Source of the DNA: Candidatus Omnitrophota bacterium
Lineage (GTDB): Bacteria; Omnitrophota; Gorgyraeia; Gygaellales; Profunditerraquicolaceae
Assembly: GCA_028719265.1 (NCBI GenBank)
Contig: JAQUKF010000032.1
Coordinates: 1 to 10,768 of the forward strand
Reading direction: 5' to 3'
DNA: 10,768 nt
The translations under genes were made by a program, and so were the position numbers. Each line of letters begins with the position of its first letter. The first letter of the stretch is position 1. Shown here in pieces: positions 7,683-10,768 of the stretch. The notes under the pieces are model-generated. The model was not told the origin of the DNA, ran no database searches, and was given only the letters and a program-made list of their open reading frames with translations.

Positions 7683-9113
7683 ATTACTTTGTCCGCTCAA
7701 ATAGCTGTCCATAAAATGGGCGCATCTCCTTCCTTCCGAGATAGCCCAGACTACCAGAGACTGGCCGCGCCTCATATCTCCCGCCGAAAAAACCTTCTTG
7801 ACGGAAGTCGCATAATTGTCAGCGCAGGAGACATTCCCGCGCGCGTCAAGTTTTACGCCAAGCCCTTCAAGCAGGCCGGTTCGTTCGGGATACAGAAATC
7901 CTACGGCAAGGATGACCAGATCGGCTTCGATCTCAAATTCGCTATGCGGCACCTCGCGCATAACCGGACAGGTCTTGCCGTCAGAAGGAGAAAATTCCAC
8001 TTTCACGCAAGAAAGTTTTCTAACACGGCCGCCCTGCCCATCGAAACGCTTTGTCAACACCTGCCAATGTCTCTCTCCTCCCTCTTCATGGCTTGAAGAT
8101 ACTTTCAAGATCAACGGGTAGCTGGGCCAGGGGTATGCCGCAGTCCTGCATTCAGCCGGTCTGGGCATAACCTCTATCTGGACCACACAGGAAGCCTCCT
8201 GGCGGTGAGCGGTACCTACGCAATCAGCCCCGCTGTCCCCGCCTCCAATCACGACCACCTTTTTCCCCTTGGCATCAATCAGTTCTTCCCCCGGAATTTT
8301 CTCTCCGGAGACCCTGCGGTTGGACTGTGTAAGGTATTCCATGGCAAAGTGTATGCCTTTTAGATGTCTTCCCTCAATCTTTAGATCCCGCGGGACGCGG
8401 CATCCGCCGGCAAGACAAATGGCGTCAAAATCGGACAAAAGTTTATCCGCCGGATAATCAACGCCCGCATTAATCCCCGTCTTAAAAATAACCCCTTCTT
8501 TTTTCCATATCTCGATACGCCTGTCCAGGATATGTTTCTCCAGCTTGAAATCGGGAATGCCGTAACGTAATATCCCGCCGGGCTTTTCGTCTCGTTCAAA
8601 AACAGTAACATTGTGCCCGGCCTTATTGAGCTGGGCGGCACAGGACAAACCTGCAGGCCCCGAACCGATAATCGCAACCTTCTTGCCTGTCCTGTGTTTT
8701 ATATGTCGGGGTTTTATCAACCCGTTCTTGAAGCCCTCCTCTACGGCGGCCAGCTCATTCTCTCTTATAGTGACCGGCTCGTCATTCAACCCCAGGACAC
8801 AGGCGTATTCGCATAATGCCGGGCATACCCTGCCGGTCACCTCAGGAAGGTTATTGGTGTACTCCAGCAGCATTAGTGCCTGCTTCCAATTCCCGCGGAA
8901 TATATAATCATTCCATTCCGGGATATAATTGCCTATCGGACAGGCCTTATGGCAAAAGGGAGTTGAGCAATCCATGCAACGCGAAGCCTGCTCCTGCGAT
9001 TGACGCTCGGGGCGCATATTGTGTACATCCTTAAAATCCTTAACCCGTTCGCAGACCTGCCTGTAGGCGCCCGCCTGCCTGCCTAATTTAAGAAAGCCTC
9101 TCTCTTCACCCAT
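7668..9113 (-). CDS. gltD: Glutamate synthase (GOGAT) small subunit
   Basis: This 481-aa protein is the FAD- and Fe-S-containing beta subunit that passes electrons from NAD(P)H to the large subunit for glutamate formation from glutamine and 2-oxoglutarate. The N-terminal region carries cysteines for Fe-S clusters: C46, C49, C54 and C58, then C97, C101 and C105. The FAD-binding motif is GSGPAG (150-155), with an acidic ERDEKPGG further on. The NAD(P)H-binding motif is GGGDSG (290-295). The C-terminal [16 protein letters not shown] segment (443-458) is typical of the family. Length and motifs are complete. Its ATG at 9113 overlaps the gltB stop by 8 nt, and GGAGG inside the gltB end sits 6 nt before the ATG, which indicates translational coupling with the large subunit. 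This is a clear family member. Other GltD-like electron-transfer subunits are similar, but the adjacent gltB settles the assignment. Confidence 0.98.
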   Translation of the reverse strand: MGEERGFLKLGRQAGAYRQVCERVKDFKDVHNMRPERQSQEQASRCMDCSTPFCHKACPIGNYIPEWNDYIFRGNWKQALMLLEYTNNLPEVTGRVCPALCEYACVLGLNDEPVTIRENELAAVEEGFKNGLIKPRHIKHRTGKKVAIIGSGPAGLSCAAQLNKAGHNVTVFERDEKPGGILRYGIPDFKLEKHILDRRIEIWKKEGVIFKTGINAGVDYPADKLLSDFDAICLAGGCRVPRDLKIEGRHLKGIHFAMEYLTQSNRRVSGEKIPGEELIDAKGKKVVVIGGGDSGADCVGTAHRQEASCVVQIEVMPRPAECRTAAYPWPSYPLILKVSSSHEEGGERHWQVLTKRFDGQGGRVRKLSCVKVEFSPSDGKTCPVMREVPHSEFEIEADLVILAVGFLYPERTGLLEGLGVKLDARGNVSCADNYATSVKKVFSAGDMRRGQSLVVWAISEGRRCAHFMDSYLSGQSNLPVI

Positions 9114-10768
9114 CTAATGCCTCCGCAACGTCGAGCTTCTCGACGGTCTTAACCCCTTCCAGGATACGTTTGTATTCCAACGGCATAACCCGCACGAATT
9201 TCTTAAGGTGCTCATGTATATTATCCAGGATCTTTCTGGCATTTAAGCTGCCGGTGTATCTAAAATGATTGCTAAGCAAGTGGTATATCGTATCCTTATC
9301 GGATTCCTTGACCCTGGTCAACTCTACCATATCCATATTGCACTTGTTCCTAAACGTGTTATCTTCGTCATAAACATAAGCTATCCCGCCCGACATCCCG
9401 GCGGCAAAATTATTTCCCGTTCTGCCTAAAACGATCACCCTCCCCCCCGTCATATATTCGCACCCATGGTCGCCGAGACCCTCGACAACAGCATATAATC
9501 CGGAGTTCCTCACACAGAACCTTTCCCCTGCCATCCCGTTTATATACGCCTCTCCGGAGATGGCCCCATAGAAAGTGGTATTGCCGATAATTATGTTCTC
9601 CTGCGGCCTGTAGTCTGAGGAGCGGTCGGGATAAACAATTATCTTGCCTCCGGAAATTCCCTTGCCGACATAATCATTGGCCATCCCCTCCAGTTCAAAG
9701 GTAATTCCCTTGGCCAGGAAAGCCCCGAAGCTCTGCCCGGCTATCCCTTTGAACTTACAGAATATTGAATCATCCAGCAGGACACCGTCCCCGCATTTCT
9801 TGCAAACCTCGCCGCTCAACATCGCGCCTGTGGCTCTATTGGTATTATTGATCCCAAGGGATATCTTTACCGGCTCGCCCCTGGCCGCACAATCACTCCA
9901 TAGCCTGATCAGCTTTCTGTCAAGGACCGAACCCAGACCGCTGTCTTGCCTGACTTTACAGTAGCGGCCGATATCATCGGAGAGTTCCGGGCGGTAAAGC
10001 ATTCTTGAATAATCTATGCCTTTTGCTTTTGAAGGAACGATCTGACGGTCTAATTCCAACAGGTCGGTCCTGCCAACCATCTCGTCTATTGTCCTCAATC
10101 CAAGGCTGGCCATAATCTCGCGCAGTTCGGCGACCACAAAGCTAAGATAGTTTACGATATATTCAGGCCTTCCGCTAAACCTCTTCTGTAAAATATCATC
10201 CTGCGTAGCCACGCCAAGAGAACAATTGTTCAGATGGCAATGTCTAAGCATCACGCAGCCGCTTACCACCAGGATCGCGGAGCAAAAACCGTACTCTTCG
10301 GCACCCAGGAGGGCCGCAATCGCCACATCCCGTCCGGTACGCATCTGTCCGTCGGCCTGCAGACGAACCCTCGAACGCAGGTTATTGAGCAATAGCGTCT
10401 GATGCGTCTCAGAAATCCCCAATTCCCAGGGAAGCCCGGCATACCTTATCGAACTCCTGGGGGAAGCCCCCGTTCCGCCGTCTCCTCCGGAAATAAGTAT
10501 CATATCCGCATGACCCTTGGCTACACCGGCGGCAACAGTACCCACTCCTACTTCGGAAACAAGCTTTACGCTTACCCTGGCCTCGGGATTGGCGTTTTTC
10601 AGATCGAATATCAACTGGGCAAGGTCCTCTATCGAATATATGTCATGATGAGGAGGAGGGGATATCAGCGTAACCCCCGGAGTCGTATATCTGGTCTTGG
10701 CAATTATCCCGCTTACCTTGTGACCCGGCAGCTGCCCTCCCTCTCCGGGTTTAGCTCCTTGAGAAATC
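9106..10768 (-). CDS. gltB: Glutamate synthase (GOGAT) large subunit, C-terminal 553 residues
   Basis: The frame is open to the right edge, so the N-terminus is outside the window. An apparent start at 10614 is an internal TTG, because coding continues upstream with [12 protein letters not shown] and [14 protein letters not shown] (fragment residues 1-12 and 36-49). The FMN/2-oxoglutarate domain shows [12 protein letters not shown] (92-103) and [10 protein letters not shown]. Cys171, Cys177 and Cys182 in the [12 protein letters not shown] run fit the 3Fe-4S cluster. The C-terminal GXGXG beta-helix domain (about 300-480) has [23 protein letters not shown] and [14 protein letters not shown]. 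Together with GltD this forms the enzyme converting glutamine and 2-oxoglutarate to two glutamates. The N-terminal glutaminase domain cannot be checked here. The gene ends inside the gltD start (8-nt overlap). Confidence 0.97.
   Translation of the reverse strand, partial: ISQGAKPGEGGQLPGHKVSGIIAKTRYTTPGVTLISPPPHHDIYSIEDLAQLIFDLKNANPEARVSVKLVSEVGVGTVAAGVAKGHADMILISGGDGGTGASPRSSIRYAGLPWELGISETHQTLLLNNLRSRVRLQADGQMRTGRDVAIAALLGAEEYGFCSAILVVSGCVMLRHCHLNNCSLGVATQDDILQKRFSGRPEYIVNYLSFVVAELREIMASLGLRTIDEMVGRTDLLELDRQIVPSKAKGIDYSRMLYRPELSDDIGRYCKVRQDSGLGSVLDRKLIRLWSDCAARGEPVKISLGINNTNRATGAMLSGEVCKKCGDGVLLDDSIFCKFKGIAGQSFGAFLAKGITFELEGMANDYVGKGISGGKIIVYPDRSSDYRPQENIIIGNTTFYGAISGEAYINGMAGERFCVRNSGLYAVVEGLGDHGCEYMTGGRVIVLGRTGNNFAAGMSGGIAYVYDEDNTFRNKCNMDMVELTRVKESDKDTIYHLLSNHFRYTGSLNARKILDNIHEHLKKFVRVMPLEYKRILEGVKTVEKLDVAEALDG

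Noticed and set aside
10612..10614. Apparent start of the glutamate synthase large subunit at 10614
   Set aside because: It is a TTG in the middle of the conserved [16 protein letters not shown] region. The same frame stays open to the window edge, so this is an internal codon.

Overview
All supported genes in this window lie on the minus strand, so the biological reading direction runs from position 10768 down to 1. The window is a dense stretch of chromosome with moderate base composition and short intergenic gaps. It contains no transposases, integrases, tRNA or rRNA genes, and no CRISPR arrays. An exported beta-rich protein with a signal peptide, together with undecaprenyl-lipid-type sugar-transfer enzymes, suggests a diderm (Gram-negative-type) bacterium. 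The overall style is compatible with an uncultivated PVC-group lineage such as Omnitrophota, but that placement is an impression only, because no phylogeny could be run.

Right part (10768-5996), nitrogen and nucleotide metabolism. The window opens inside gltB, the large subunit of glutamate synthase. gltB overlaps gltD, the small subunit, by 8 nt. pyrG (CTP synthase) follows after about 70 nt and has a plausible promoter of its own at the 3' end of gltD. GltB and PyrG both belong to glutamine-amide-using families. The block ends in a textbook rho-independent terminator just after pyrG.

Middle part (5936-2610), cell envelope. A near-consensus sigma70-type promoter starts directly at the end of the pyrG terminator. 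It drives a secreted protein of about 328 aa that is probably an outer-membrane beta-barrel (DUF6268-like). Its predicted transcription start falls only a few nucleotides before the start codon. A 165-nt gap holding a GC-rich hairpin and G-tracts separates it from a GT4-family glycosyltransferase. That gene overlaps by 8 nt a polyprenyl-phosphate sugar-1-phosphate transferase of the MraY/WecA superfamily whose active-site motifs depart from the consensus. The last two genes probably act in lipid-linked glycan assembly.

Left part (2609-1), a MoxR operon. A strong promoter (TTGGAA, 17 nt, TATAAT) and an AAGGAGG ribosome binding site precede a MoxR-type AAA+ ATPase. A DUF58 membrane protein follows, and then the N-terminus of a polytopic membrane protein that runs off the left edge. 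The order MoxR, DUF58, multi-TM protein matches the widespread MoxR/DUF58/transglutaminase (TgpA-like) cassette. I see no clearly undescribed system. The most interesting points are the divergent MraY/WecA-like active site, the terminator-promoter junction with a near-leaderless start, and the structured gap at 4747-4911.
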